A stretch of 64,000 nt of DNA from Tritrichomonas musculus. Taxonomy: Eukaryota; Parabasalia; Tritrichomonadida; Tritrichomonadidae. This document shows positions 24,056 through 37,679 of this stretch, piece by piece (the stretch's first letter is position 1; each line of letters starts with the position of its first letter). The notes below the pieces were generated by a model that was not told where the DNA came from, did no database searches, and was given only the letters and a program-made list of their open reading frames with translations. The DNA is taken from positions 1-64,000 of the forward strand of contig JAPFFF010000082.1 in the NCBI GenBank assembly GCA_039105265.1, given 5' to 3'. Both the position numbers and the translations under genes were made by a program.

Positions 24056-25496
24056 CTCTGTTCATTTGTGAGAAACGTTTGAATAAGAATAACTGAGATT
24101 AAGCTTTAATTTTTACTGATTTTACTTAATTTCGAAATCGTTTTTAATTATCTTACAAAAGTGTTTGAGATTTGTGTTTTATTTAACTCTGTTCATTTGT
24201 GAGAAACGTTTGAATAAGAATAACTGAGATTAAGCTTTAATTTTTATTGATTTTACTTAATTTCGAAATCGTTTTTAATTATCTTACAAAAGTGTTTGAG
24301 ATTTGTGTTTTATTTAACTCTGTTCACTTGTGAGAAACGTTTGAATAAGAATAACTGAGATTAAGCTTTAATTTTTATTGATTTTACTTAATTTCGAAAT
24401 CGTTTTTAATTATCTTACAAAAGTGTTTGAGATTTGTGTTTTATTTAACTCTGTTCATTTGTGAGAAACGTTTGAATAAGAATAACTGAGATTAAGCTTT
24501 AATTTTTATTGATTTTACTTAATTTCGAAATCGTTTTTAATTATCTTACAAAAGTGTTTGAGATTTGTGTTTTATTTAACTCTGTTCATTTGTGAGAAAC
24601 GTTTGAATAAGAATAACTGAGATTAAGCTTTAATTTTTATTGATTTTACTTAATTTCGAAATCGTTTATAATTATCTTACAAAAGTGTTTGAGATTTGTG
24701 TTTTATTTAACTCTGTTCATTTGTGAGAAACGTTTGAATAAGAATAACTGAGATTAAGCTTTAATTTTTACTGATTTTACTTAATTTCGAAATCGTTTAT
24801 AATTATCTTACAAAAGTGTTTGAGATTTGTGTTTTATTTAACTCTGTTCACTTGTGAGAAACGTTTGAATAAGAATAATTGATATTGCGATTTAATCTTT
24901 ATTGATTTTACTTAATTTCGAAATCGTTTTTAATTATCTTACAAAAGTGTTTGAGATTTGTGTTTTATTTAACTCTGTTCACTTGTGAGAAACGTTTGAA
25001 TAAGAATAACTGAGATTAAGCTTTAATTTTTACTGATTTTACTTAATTTCGAAATCGTTTTTAATTATCTTACAAAAGTGTTTGAGATTTGTGTTTTATT
25101 TAACTCTGTTCATTTGTGAGAAACGTTTGAATAAGAATAACTGAGATTAAGCTTTAATTTTTATTGATTTTACTTAATTTCGAAATCGTTTTTAATTATC
25201 TTACAAAAGTGTTTGAGATTTGTGTTTTATTTAACTCTGTTCATTTGTGAGAAACGTTTGAATAAGAATAACTGAGATTAAGCTTTAATTTTTATTGATT
25301 TTACTTAATTTCGAAATCGTTTATAATTATCTTACAAAAGTGTTTGAGATTTGTGTTTTATTTAACTCTGTTCATTTGTGAGAAACGTTTGAATAAGAAT
25401 AATTGATATTGCGCTTTAATCTTTACTAATTTTACTTAATTTCGAAATCGTTTTTAATTATCTTACAAAAGTGTTTGAGATTTGTGTTTTATTTAA
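24056..25496 (+). repeat. 11-unit T/aac cassette ending in the GCGC unit
   Basis: Eleven units: T/aac C61; T/aac T61; C10/aac T61; T/aac T61; T/aac T61 CGTTTAT; T/aac C61 CGTTTAT; class B; C10/aac C61; T/aac T61; T/aac T61 CGTTTAT; GCGC. The same order occurs at 37680-39120 (104 units away) and 42396-43836. Longer versions lie at 31654-33487 and 48946-50779 (three more units). A variant is at 56151-57591, and one shorter by four units is at 62963-63879. It is normally followed by a pair of C90 units. Confidence 0.86.
25366..25496 (+). repeat. GCGC-type satellite unit
   Basis: A class B relative with GATATTGCGCTTT (C49 instead of A49), C56, C61 and A63 (CTTTACTAATTTT), T10 and CGTTTTT. Identical-looking units start at 25366, 33357, 38990, 43706, 50649, 52352, 57461 and 63749. 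Successive gaps are 61, 43, 36, 53, 13, 39 and 48 units, all exact multiples of 131 bp. It is absent before 25 kb and closes the 11-unit cassette, so it is the best single marker for dating segment copies. A related form with GCGC but TTTATTG occurs at about 56020, 62177 and 62832. Confidence 0.9.
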
Positions 25497-25627
25497 CTCT
25501 GTTCATTTGTGAGAAACGTTTGAATAAGAATAACTGAGATTAAGCTTTAATTTTTATTGATTTTACTTAATTTCGAAATCGTTTTCAATTATCTTACAAA
25601 AGTGTTTGAGATTTGTGTTTTATTTAA
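25497..25627 (+). repeat. C90-type satellite unit
   Basis: A T/aac class A unit with T61 and CGTTTTCAATT, that is, C at unit position 90. The C90 base is found only from here to the right end (also at 25628, 33095, 33488, 33619, 34143, 34274, 39121, 39252, 43837, 43968, 50387, 50780, 50911, 51435, 51566, 52483, 57592, 57723 and 63880). It almost always directly follows the GCGC unit and often comes as a T10/C10 pair. Its restriction to the right 60% of the window shows that the two parts were homogenised separately. Confidence 0.88.
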
Positions 25628-26282
25628 CTCTGTTCACTTGTGAGAAACGTTTGAATAAGAATAACTGAGATTAAGCTTTAATTTTTATTGATTTTACTTA
25701 ATTTCGAAATCGTTTTCAATTATCTTACAAAAGTGTTTGAGATTTGTGTTTTATTTAACTCTGTTCATTTGTGAGAAACGTTTGAATAAGAATAACTGAG
25801 ATTAAGCTTTAATTTTTACTGATTTTACTTAATTTCGAAATCGTTTTTAATTATCTTACAAAAGTGTTTGAGATTTGTGTTTTATTTAACTCTGTTCATT
25901 TGTGAGAAACGTTTGAATAAGAATAACTGAGATTAAGCTTTAATTTTTATTGATTTTACTTAATTTCGAAATCGTTTATAATTATCTTACAAAAGTGTTT
26001 GAGATTTGTGTTTTATTTAACTCTGTTCATTTGTGAGAAACGTTTGAATAAGAATAACTGAGATTAAGCTTTAATTTTTACTGATTTTACTTAATTTCGA
26101 AATCGTTTTTAATTATCTTACAAAAGTGTTTGAGATTTGTGTTTTATTTAACTCTGTTCATTTGTGAGAAACGTTTGAATAAGAATAACTGAGATTAAGC
26201 TTTAATTTTTACTGATTTTACTTAATTTCGAAATCGTTTTTAATTATCTTACAAAAGTGTTTGAGATTTGTGTTTTATTTAA

Positions 26283-28378
26283 CTCTGTTCACTTGTGAGA
26301 AACGTTTGAATAGGAATAATTGAGATTAAGCTTTAATTTTTACTGATTTTACTTAATTTCGAAATCGTTTATAATTATCTTACAAAAGTGTTTGAGATTT
26401 ATGTTTTATTTAACTCTGTTCACTTGTGAGAAACGTTTGAATAAGAATAATTGATATTGCGATTTAATCTTTATTGATTTTACTTAATTTCGAAATCGTT
26501 TTTAATTATCTTACAAAAGTGTTTGAGATTTGTGTTTTATTTAACTCTGTTCACTTGTGAGAAACGTTTGAATAGGAATAATTGAGATTAAGCTTTAATT
26601 TTTACTGATTTTACTTAATTTCGAAATCGTTTATAATTATCTTACAAAAGTGTTTGAGATTTGTGTTTTATTTAACTCTGTTCATTTGTGAGAAATGTTA
26701 GAATAAGAATAACTGAGATTAAGCTTTAATTTTTACTAATTTTACTTAATTTCGAAATCGTTTTTAATTATCTTACAAAAGTGTTTGAGATTTGTGTTTT
26801 ATTTAACTCTGTTCACTTGTGAGAAACGTTTGAATAGGAATAATTGAGATTAAGCTTTAATTTTTACTGATTTTACTTAATTTCGAAATCGTTTATAATT
26901 ATCTTACAAAAGTGTTTGAGATTTATGTTTTATTTAACTCTGTTCACTTGTGAGAAACGTTTGAATAAGAATAATTGATATTGCGATTTAATCTTTATTG
27001 ATTTTACTTAATTTCGAAATCGTTTATAATTATCTTACAAAAGTGTTTGAGATTTGTGTTTTATTTAACTCTGTTCATTTGTGAGAAACGTTTGAATAAG
27101 AATAACTGAGATTAAGCTTTAATTTTTACTGATTTTACTTAATTTCGAAATCGTTTTTAATTATCTTACAAAAGTGTTTGAGATTTGTGTTTTATTTAAC
27201 TCTGTTCATTTGTGAGAAACGTTTGAATAAGAATAACTGAGATTAAGCTTTAATTTTTACTGATTTTACTTAATTTCGAAATCGTTTTTAATTATCTTAC
27301 AAAAGTGTTTGAGATTTGTGTTTTATTTAACTCTGTTCACTTGTGAGAAACGTTTGAATAGGAATAATTGAGATTAAGCTTTAATTTTTACTGATTTTAC
27401 TTAATTTCGAAATCGTTTATAATTATCTTACAAAAGTGTTTGAGATTTATGTTTTATTTAACTCTGTTCACTTGTGAGAAACGTTTGAATAAGAATAATT
27501 GATATTGCGATTTAATCTTTATTGATTTTACTTAATTTCGAAATCGTTTTTAATTATCTTACAAAAGTGTTTGAGATTTGTGTTTTATTTAACTCTGTTC
27601 ACTTGTGAGAAACGTTTGAATAGGAATAATTGAGATTAAGCTTTAATTTTTACTGATTTTACTTAATTTCGAAATCGTTTATAATTATCTTACAAAAGTG
27701 TTTGAGATTTGTGTTTTATTTAACTCTGTTCATTTGTGAGAAATGTTAGAATAAGAATAACTGAGATTAAGCTTTAATTTTTACTAATTTTACTTAATTT
27801 CGAAATCGTTTTTAATTATCTTACAAAAGTGTTTGAGATTTGTGTTTTATTTAACTCTGTTCACTTGTGAGAAACGTTTGAATAGGAATAATTGAGATTA
27901 AGCTTTAATTTTTACTGATTTTACTTAATTTCGAAATCGTTTATAATTATCTTACAAAAGTGTTTGAGATTTATGTTTTATTTAACTCTGTTCACTTGTG
28001 AGAAACGTTTGAATAAGAATAATTGATATTGCGATTTAATCTTTATTGATTTTACTTAATTTCGAAATCGTTTATAATTATCTTACAAAAGTGTTTGAGA
28101 TTTGTGTTTTATTTAACTCTGTTCACTTGTGAGAAACGTTTGAATAGGAATAATTGAGATTAAGCTTTAATTTTTACTGATTTTACTTAATTTCGAAATC
28201 GTTTATAATTATCTTACAAAAGTGTTTGAGATTTGTGTTTTATTTAACTCTGTTCACTTGTGAGAAACGTTTGAATAGGAATAATTGATATTGCGATTTA
28301 ATTTTTACTGATTTTACTTAATTTCGAAATCGTTTTTAATTATCTTACAAAAGTGTTTGAGATTTGTGTTTTATTTAA
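26283..28378 (+). repeat. Tandem duplication of an 8-unit block (1048 bp)
   Basis: Block 26283-27330 is followed by block 27331-28378. Their first five units match in order. They include an agga A119 unit and the distinctive A' unit with A63 (ACTAATTTT) at 26676 and 27724, exactly 1048 bp apart. The two blocks differ towards their ends, where the second continues into the 7-unit cassette. In the downstream copy of this region only one such block is present (from 44623), which explains the change of copy offset from 140 to 132 units. Confidence 0.85.
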
Positions 28379-29295
28379 CTCTGTTCACTTGTGAGAAACG
28401 TTTGAATAAGAATAATTGATATTGCGATTTAATCTTTATTGATTTTACTTAATTTCGAAATCGTTTTTAATTATCTTACAAAAGTGTTTGAGATTTGTGT
28501 TTTATTTAACTCTGTTCATTTGTGAGAAATGTTAGATTAAGAATAATTGAGATTAAGCTTTAATTTTTACTGATTTTACTTAATTTCGAAATCGTTTTTA
28601 ATTATCTTACAAAAGTGTTTGAGATTTGTGTTTTATTTAACTCTGTTCACTTGTGAGAAACGTTTGAATAGGAATAATTGAGATTAAGCTTTAATTTTTA
28701 CTGATTTTACTTAATTTCGAAATCGTTTTTAATTATCTTACAAAAGTGTTTGAGATTTGTGTTTTATTTAACTCTGTTCACTTGTGAGAAACGTTTGAAT
28801 AGGAATAATTGAGATTAAGCTTTAATTTTTACTGATTTTACTTAATTTCGAAATCGTTTATAATTATCTTACAAAAGTGTTTGAGATTTGTGTTTTATTT
28901 AACTCTGTTCATTTGTGAGAAACGTTTGAATAAGAATAACTGAGATTAAGCTTTAATTTTTACTGATTTTACTTAATTTCGAAATCGTTTATAATTATCT
29001 TACAAAAGTGTTTGAGATTTGTGTTTTATTTAACTCTGTTCATTTGTGAGAAACGTTTGAATAAGAATAACTGAGATTAAGCTTTAATTTTTACTGATTT
29101 TACTTAATTTCGAAATCGTTTATAATTATCTTACAAAAGTGTTTGAGATTTGTGTTTTATTTAACTCTGTTCACTTGTGAGAAACGTTTGAATAAGAATA
29201 ATTGATATTGCGATTTAATTTTTACTGATTTTACTTAATTTCGAAATCGTTTTTAATTATCTTACAAAAGTGTTTGAGATTTGTGTTTTATTTAA

Positions 29296-29426
29296 CTCTG
29301 TTCACTTGTGTGAAATGTTAGATTAAGAATAACTGAGATTAAGCTTTAATTTTTACTGATTTTACTTAATTTCGAAATCGTTTTTAATTATCTTACAAAA
29401 GTGTTTGAGATTTGTGTTTTATTTAA
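29296..29426 (+). repeat. CTTGTGTGAAATG private variant unit
   Basis: A C10 unit with GTGTGAAATGTTAGATT (A16 replaced by T), found only here and at 46719-46849, 17423 bp (133 units) away. It is a marker for the large segmental copy. Confidence 0.9.
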
Positions 29427-30343
29427 CTCTGTTCACTTGTGAGAAACGTTTGAATAGGAATAATTGAGATTAAGCTTTAATTTTTACTGATTTTACTTAA
29501 TTTCGAAATCGTTTATAATTATCTTACAAAAGTGTTTGAGATTTGTGTTTTATTTAACTCTGTTCACTTGTGAGAAACGTTTGAATAGGAATAATTGAGA
29601 TTAAGCTTTAATTTTTACTGATTTTACTTAATTTCGAAATCGTTTATAATTATCTTACAAAAGTGTTTGAGATTTGTGTTTTATTTAACTCTGTTCACTT
29701 GTGAGAAACGTTTGAATAGGAATAATTGAGATTAAGCTTTAATTTTTACTGATTTTACTTAATTTCGAAATCGTTTATAATTATCTTACAAAAGTGTTTG
29801 AGATTTATGTTTTATTTAACTCTGTTCACTTGTGAGAAACGTTTGAATAGGAATAATTGAGATTAAGCTTTAATTTTTACTGATTTTACTTAATTTCGAA
29901 ATCGTTTATAATTATCTTACAAAAGTGTTTGAGATTTGTGTTTTATTTAACTCTGTTCACTTGTGAGAAACGTTTGAATAAGAATAATTGATATTGCGAT
30001 TTAATCTTTATTGATTTTACTTAATTTCGAAATCGTTTTTAATTATCTTACAAAAGTGTTTGAGATTTGTGTTTTATTTAACTCTGTTCACTTGTGAGAA
30101 ACGTTTGAATAAGAATAACTGAGATTAAGCTTTAATTTTTACTGATTTTACTTAATTTCGAAATCGTTTTTAATTATCTTACAAAAGTGTTTGAGATTTG
30201 TGTTTTATTTAACTCTGTTCACTTGTGAGAAACGTTTGAATAGGAATAACTGAGATTAAGCTTTAATTTTTACTGATTTTACTTAATTTCGAAATCGTTT
30301 TTAATTATCTTACAAAAGTGTTTGAGATTTGTGTTTTATTTAA

Positions 30344-30474
30344 CTCTGTTCACTTGTGAGAAACGTTTGAATAAGAATAATTGATATTGCGATTTAATCT
30401 TTATTGATTTTACTTAATTTCGAAATCGTTTTTAATTATCTTACAAAAGTGTTTGAGATTTGTGTTTTATTTAA
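30344..30474 (+). repeat. Unit of large copy 1 missing from copy 2
   Basis: A class B unit between an agga/aac unit (30213) and a C10/aac unit (30475). In copy 2 the agga/aac unit (47636) is followed directly by the C10/aac unit (47767). This restores the 132-unit offset after the extra unit at 45933. Confidence 0.85.
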
Positions 30475-33400
30475 CTCTGTTCACTTGTGAGAAACGTTTG
30501 AATAAGAATAACTGAGATTAAGCTTTAATTTTTACTGATTTTACTTAATTTCGAAATCGTTTTTAATTATCTTACAAAAGTGTTTGAGATTTGTGTTTTA
30601 TTTAACTCTGTTCATTTGTGAGAAACGTTTGAATAGGAATAATTGAGATTAAGCTTTAATTTTTACTGATTTTACTTAATTTCGAAATCGTTTTTAATTA
30701 TCTTACAAAAGTGTTTGAGATTTGTGTTTTATTTAACTCTGTTCATTTGTGAGAAATGTTAGAATAAGAATAACTGAGATTAAGCTTTAATTTTTACTGA
30801 TTTTACTTAATTTCGAAATCGTTTTTAATTATCTTACAAAAGTGTTTGAGATTTGTGTTTTATTTAACTCTGTTCATTTGTGAGAAACGTTTGAATAAGA
30901 ATAACTGAGATTAAGCTTTAATTTTTACTGATTTTACTTAATTTCGAAATCGTTTATAATTATCTTACAAAAGTGTTTGAGATTTGTGTTTTATTTAACT
31001 CTGTTCATTTGTGAGAAACGTTTGAATAAGAATAACTGAGATTAAGCTTTAATTTTTACTGATTTTACTTAATTTCGAAATCGTTTTTAATTATCTTACA
31101 AAAGTGTTTGAGATTTGTGTTTTATTTAACTCTGTTCACTTGTGAGAAACGTTTGAATAAGAATAATTGATATTGCGATTTAATCTTTATTGATTTTACT
31201 TAATTTCGAAATCGTTTTTAATTATCTTACAAAAGTGTTTGAGATTTGTGTTTTATTTAACTCTGTTCACTTGTGAGAAACGTTTGAATAAGAATAACTG
31301 AGATTAAGCTTTAATTTTTATTGATTTTACTTAATTTCGAAATCGTTTTTAATTATCTTACAAAAGTGTTTGAGATTTGTGTTTTATTTAACTCTGTTCA
31401 TTTGTGAGAAACGTTTGAATAAGAATAACTGAGATTAAGCTTTAATTTTTATTGATTTTACTTAATTTCGAAATCGTTTATAATTATCTTACAAAAGTGT
31501 TTGAGATTTGTGTTTTATTTAACTCTGTTCATTTGTGAGAAACGTTTGAATAAGAATAACTGAGATTAAGCTTTAATTTTTATTGATTTTACTTAATTTC
31601 GAAATCGTTTATAATTATCTTACAAAAGTGTTTGAGATTTGTGTTTTATTTAACTCTGTTCATTTGTGAGAAACGTTTGAATAAGAATAACTGAGATTAA
31701 GCTTTAATTTTTACTGATTTTACTTAATTTCGAAATCGTTTTTAATTATCTTACAAAAGTGTTTGAGATTTGTGTTTTATTTAACTCTGTTCATTTGTGA
31801 GAAACGTTTGAATAAGAATAACTGAGATTAAGCTTTAATTTTTATTGATTTTACTTAATTTCGAAATCGTTTTTAATTATCTTACAAAAGTGTTTGAGAT
31901 TTGTGTTTTATTTAACTCTGTTCACTTGTGAGAAACGTTTGAATAAGAATAACTGAGATTAAGCTTTAATTTTTATTGATTTTACTTAATTTCGAAATCG
32001 TTTTTAATTATCTTACAAAAGTGTTTGAGATTTGTGTTTTATTTAACTCTGTTCATTTGTGAGAAACGTTTGAATAAGAATAACTGAGATTAAGCTTTAA
32101 TTTTTATTGATTTTACTTAATTTCGAAATCGTTTTTAATTATCTTACAAAAGTGTTTGAGATTTGTGTTTTATTTAACTCTGTTCATTTGTGAGAAACGT
32201 TTGAATAAGAATAACTGAGATTAAGCTTTAATTTTTATTGATTTTACTTAATTTCGAAATCGTTTATAATTATCTTACAAAAGTGTTTGAGATTTGTGTT
32301 TTATTTAACTCTGTTCATTTGTGAGAAACGTTTGAATAAGAATAACTGAGATTAAGCTTTAATTTTTACTGATTTTACTTAATTTCGAAATCGTTTATAA
32401 TTATCTTACAAAAGTGTTTGAGATTTGTGTTTTATTTAACTCTGTTCACTTGTGAGAAACGTTTGAATAAGAATAATTGATATTGCGATTTAATCTTTAT
32501 TGATTTTACTTAATTTCGAAATCGTTTATAATTATCTTACAAAAGTGTTTGAGATTTGTGTTTTATTTAACTCTGTTCACTTGTGAGAAACGTTTGAATA
32601 AGAATAACTGAGATTAAGCTTTAATTTTTACTGATTTTACTTAATTTCGAAATCGTTTTTAATTATCTTACAAAAGTGTTTGAGATTTGTGTTTTATTTA
32701 ACTCTGTTCATTTGTGAGAAACGTTTGAATAAGAATAACTGAGATTAAGCTTTAATTTTTATTGATTTTACTTAATTTCGAAATCGTTTATAATTATCTT
32801 ACAAAAGTGTTTGAGATTTGTGTTTTATTTAACTCTGTTCACTTGTGAGAAACGTTTGAATAAGAATAATTGATATTGCGATTTAATCTTTATTGATTTT
32901 ACTTAATTTCGAAATCGTTTTTAATTATCTTACAAAAGTGTTTGAGATTTGTGTTTTATTTAACTCTGTTCACTTGTGAGAAACGTTTGAATAAGAATAA
33001 CTGAGATTAAGCTTTAATTTTTACTGATTTTACTTAATTTCGAAATCGTTTTTAATTATCTTACAAAAGTGTTTGAGATTTGTGTTTTATTTAACTCTGT
33101 TCATTTGTGAGAAACGTTTGAATAAGAATAACTGAGATTAAGCTTTAATTTTTATTGATTTTACTTAATTTCGAAATCGTTTTCAATTATCTTACAAAAG
33201 TGTTTGAGATTTGTGTTTTATTTAACTCTGTTCATTTGTGAGAAACGTTTGAATAAGAATAACTGAGATTAAGCTTTAATTTTTATTGATTTTACTTAAT
33301 TTCGAAATCGTTTATAATTATCTTACAAAAGTGTTTGAGATTTGTGTTTTATTTAACTCTGTTCATTTGTGAGAAACGTTTGAATAAGAATAATTGATAT

Positions 33401-33487
33401 TGCGCTTTAATCTTTACTAATTTTACTTAATTTCGAAATCGTTTTTAATTATCTTACAAAAGTGTTTGAGATTTGTGTTTTATTTAA

Positions 33488-34797
33488 CTCTGTTCATTTG
33501 TGAGAAACGTTTGAATAAGAATAACTGAGATTAAGCTTTAATTTTTATTGATTTTACTTAATTTCGAAATCGTTTTCAATTATCTTACAAAAGTGTTTGA
33601 GATTTGTGTTTTATTTAACTCTGTTCACTTGTGAGAAACGTTTGAATAAGAATAACTGAGATTAAGCTTTAATTTTTATTGATTTTACTTAATTTCGAAA
33701 TCGTTTTCAATTATCTTACAAAAGTGTTTGAGATTTGTGTTTTATTTAACTCTGTTCATTTGTGAGAAACGTTTGAATAAGAATAACTGAGATTAAGCTT
33801 TAATTTTTACTGATTTTACTTAATTTCGAAATCGTTTTTAATTATCTTACAAAAGTGTTTGAGATTTGTGTTTTATTTAACTCTGTTCATTTGTGAGAAA
33901 CGTTTGAATAAGAATAACTGAGATTAAGCTTTAATTTTTATTGATTTTACTTAATTTCGAAATCGTTTATAATTATCTTACAAAAGTGTTTGAGATTTGT
34001 GTTTTATTTAACTCTGTTCATTTGTGAGAAACGTTTGAATAAGAATAACTGAGATTAAGCTTTAATTTTTACTGATTTTACTTAATTTCGAAATCGTTTT
34101 TAATTATCTTACAAAAGTGTTTGAGATTTGTGTTTTATTTAACTCTGTTCATTTGTGAGAAACGTTTGAATAAGAATAACTGAGATTAAGCTTTAATTTT
34201 TATTGATTTTACTTAATTTCGAAATCGTTTTCAATTATCTTACAAAAGTGTTTGAGATTTGTGTTTTATTTAACTCTGTTCACTTGTGAGAAACGTTTGA
34301 ATAAGAATAACTGAGATTAAGCTTTAATTTTTATTGATTTTACTTAATTTCGAAATCGTTTTCAATTATCTTACAAAAGTGTTTGAGATTTGTGTTTTAT
34401 TTAACTCTGTTCATTTGTGAGAAACGTTTGAATAAGAATAACTGAGATTAAGCTTTAATTTTTACTGATTTTACTTAATTTCGAAATCGTTTTTAATTAT
34501 CTTACAAAAGTGTTTGAGATTTGTGTTTTATTTAACTCTGTTCATTTGTGAGAAACGTTTGAATAAGAATAACTGAGATTAAGCTTTAATTTTTATTGAT
34601 TTTACTTAATTTCGAAATCGTTTATAATTATCTTACAAAAGTGTTTGAGATTTGTGTTTTATTTAACTCTGTTCATTTGTGAGAAACGTTTGAATAAGAA
34701 TAACTGAGATTAAGCTTTAATTTTTACTGATTTTACTTAATTTCGAAATCGTTTTTAATTATCTTACAAAAGTGTTTGAGATTTGTGTTTTATTTAA
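33488..34797 (+). repeat. Tandem duplication of a 5-unit block (655 bp)
   Basis: Blocks 33488-34142 and 34143-34797 each run T/aac T61 C90; C10/aac T61 C90; T/aac C61 CGTTTTT; T/aac T61 CGTTTAT; T/aac C61 CGTTTTT. At 25497-26151 the same five units occur once. At 50780-51827 they occur one and three-fifths times, so the doubling predates the large segmental copy. Confidence 0.87.
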
Positions 34798-37679
34798 CTC
34801 TGTTCATTTGTGAGAAACGTTTGAATAAGAATAACTGAGATTAAGCTTTAATTTTTACTGATTTTACTTAATTTCGAAATCGTTTTTAATTATCTTACAA
34901 AAGTGTTTGAGATTTGTGTTTTATTTAACTCTGTTCACTTGTGAGAAACGTTTGAATAAGAATAACTGAGATTAAGCTTTAATTTTTACTGATTTTACTT
35001 AATTTCGAAATCGTTTTTAATTATCTTACAAAAGTGTTTGAGATTTGTGTTTTATTTAACTCTGTTCATTTGTGAGAAACGTTTGAATAAGAATAACTGA
35101 GATTAAGCTTTAATTTTTATTGATTTTACTTAATTTCGAAATCGTTTATAATTATCTTACAAAAGTGTTTGAGATTTGTGTTTTATTTAACTCTGTTCAT
35201 TTGTGAGAAACGTTTGAATAAGAATAACTGAGATTAAGCTTTAATTTTTACTGATTTTACTTAATTTCGAAATCGTTTTTAATTATCTTACAAAAGTGTT
35301 TGAGATTTGTGTTTTATTTAACTCTGTTCATTTGTGAGAAACGTTTGAATAAGAATAACTGAGATTAAGCTTTAATTTTTATTGATTTTACTTAATTTCG
35401 AAATCGTTTTTAATTATCTTACAAAAGTGTTTGAGATTTGTGTTTTATTTAACTCTGTTCACTTGTGAGAAACGTTTGAATAAGAATAACTGAGATTAAG
35501 CTTTAATTTTTATTGATTTTACTTAATTTCGAAATCGTTTTTAATTATCTTACAAAAGTGTTTGAGATTTGTGTTTTATTTAACTCTGTTCATTTGTGAG
35601 AAACGTTTGAATAAGAATAACTGAGATTAAGCTTTAATTTTTATTGATTTTACTTAATTTCGAAATCGTTTTTAATTATCTTACAAAAGTGTTTGAGATT
35701 TGTGTTTTATTTAACTCTGTTCATTTGTGAGAAACGTTTGAATAAGAATAACTGAGATTAAGCTTTAATTTTTATTGATTTTACTTAATTTCGAAATCGT
35801 TTATAATTATCTTACAAAAGTGTTTGAGATTTGTGTTTTATTTAACTCTGTTCATTTGTGAGAAACGTTTGAATAAGAATAACTGAGATTAAGCTTTAAT
35901 TTTTACTGATTTTACTTAATTTCGAAATCGTTTATAATTATCTTACAAAAGTGTTTGAGATTTGTGTTTTATTTAACTCTGTTCACTTGTGAGAAACGTT
36001 TGAATAAGAATAATTGATATTGCGATTTAATCTTTATTGATTTTACTTAATTTCGAAATCGTTTATAATTATCTTACAAAAGTGTTTGAGATTTGTGTTT
36101 TATTTAACTCTGTTCACTTGTGAGAAACGTTTGAATAAGAATAACTGAGATTAAGCTTTAATTTTTACTGATTTTACTTAATTTCGAAATCGTTTTTAAT
36201 TATCTTACAAAAGTGTTTGAGATTTGTGTTTTATTTAACTCTGTTCATTTGTGAGAAACGTTTGAATAAGAATAACTGAGATTAAGCTTTAATTTTTATT
36301 GATTTTACTTAATTTCGAAATCGTTTATAATTATCTTACAAAAGTGTTTGAGATTTGTGTTTTATTTAACTCTGTTCACTTGTGAGAAACGTTTGAATAA
36401 GAATAATTGATATTGCGATTTAATCTTTATTGATTTTACTTAATTTCGAAATCGTTTTTAATTATCTTACAAAAGTGTTTGAGATTTGTGTTTTATTTAA
36501 CTCTGTTCACTTGTGAGAAACGTTTGAATAAGAATAACTGAGATTAAGCTTTAATTTTTACTGATTTTACTTAATTTCGAAATCGTTTATAATTATCTTA
36601 CAAAAGTGTTTGAGATTTGTGTTTTATTTAACTCTGTTCATTTGTGAGAAACGTTTGAATAAGAATAACTGAGATTAAGCTTTAATTTTTATTGATTTTA
36701 CTTAATTTCGAAATCGTTTTTAATTATCTTACAAAAGTGTTTGAGATTTGTGTTTTATTTAACTCTGTTCACTTGTGAGAAACGTTTGAATAAGAATAAT
36801 TGATATTGCGATTTAATCTTTATTGATTTTACTTAATTTCGAAATCGTTTTTAATTATCTTACAAAAGTGTTTGAGATTTGTGTTTTATTTAACTCTGTT
36901 CACTTGTGAGAAACGTTTGAATAAGAATAACTGAGATTAAGCTTTAATTTTTACTGATTTTACTTAATTTCGAAATCGTTTTTAATTATCTTACAAAAGT
37001 GTTTGAGATTTGTGTTTTATTTAACTCTGTTCATTTGTGAGAAACGTTTGAATAAGAATAACTGAGATTAAGCTTTAATTTTTATTGATTTTACTTAATT
37101 TCGAAATCGTTTATAATTATCTTACAAAAGTGTTTGAGATTTGTGTTTTATTTAACTCTGTTCATTTGTGAGAAACGTTTGAATAAGAATAACTGAGATT
37201 AAGCTTTAATTTTTATTGATTTTACTTAATTTCGAAATCGTTTATAATTATCTTACAAAAGTGTTTGAGATTTGTGTTTTATTTAACTCTGTTCACTTGT
37301 GAGAAACGTTTGAATAAGAATAACTGAGATTAAGCTTTAATTTTTACTGATTTTACTTAATTTCGAAATCGTTTTTAATTATCTTACAAAAGTGTTTGAG
37401 ATTTGTGTTTTATTTAACTCTGTTCATTTGTGAGAAACGTTTGAATAAGAATAACTGAGATTAAGCTTTAATTTTTATTGATTTTACTTAATTTCGAAAT
37501 CGTTTTTAATTATCTTACAAAAGTGTTTGAGATTTGTGTTTTATTTAACTCTGTTCATTTGTGAGAAACGTTTGAATAAGAATAACTGAGATTAAGCTTT
37601 AATTTTTATTGATTTTACTTAATTTCGAAATCGTTTATAATTATCTTACAAAAGTGTTTGAGATTTGTGTTTTATTTAA

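Larger units (their letters stand above)
23663..34535 (+). repeat. Large segment copy 1 (10.9 kb)
   Basis: This stretch matches 42003-51827 in unit order, unit by unit over most of its length. The offset is 18340 bp (140 units) before the 8-unit duplication and 17292 bp (132 units) after it. It is 17423 bp (133 units) between about 28641 and 30344, because the second copy has one extra unit (45933) and lacks another (30344). Shared markers include the GCGC unit, the C90 pairs, the CTTGTGTGAAATG unit and the 5-unit tandem block. Confidence 0.87.
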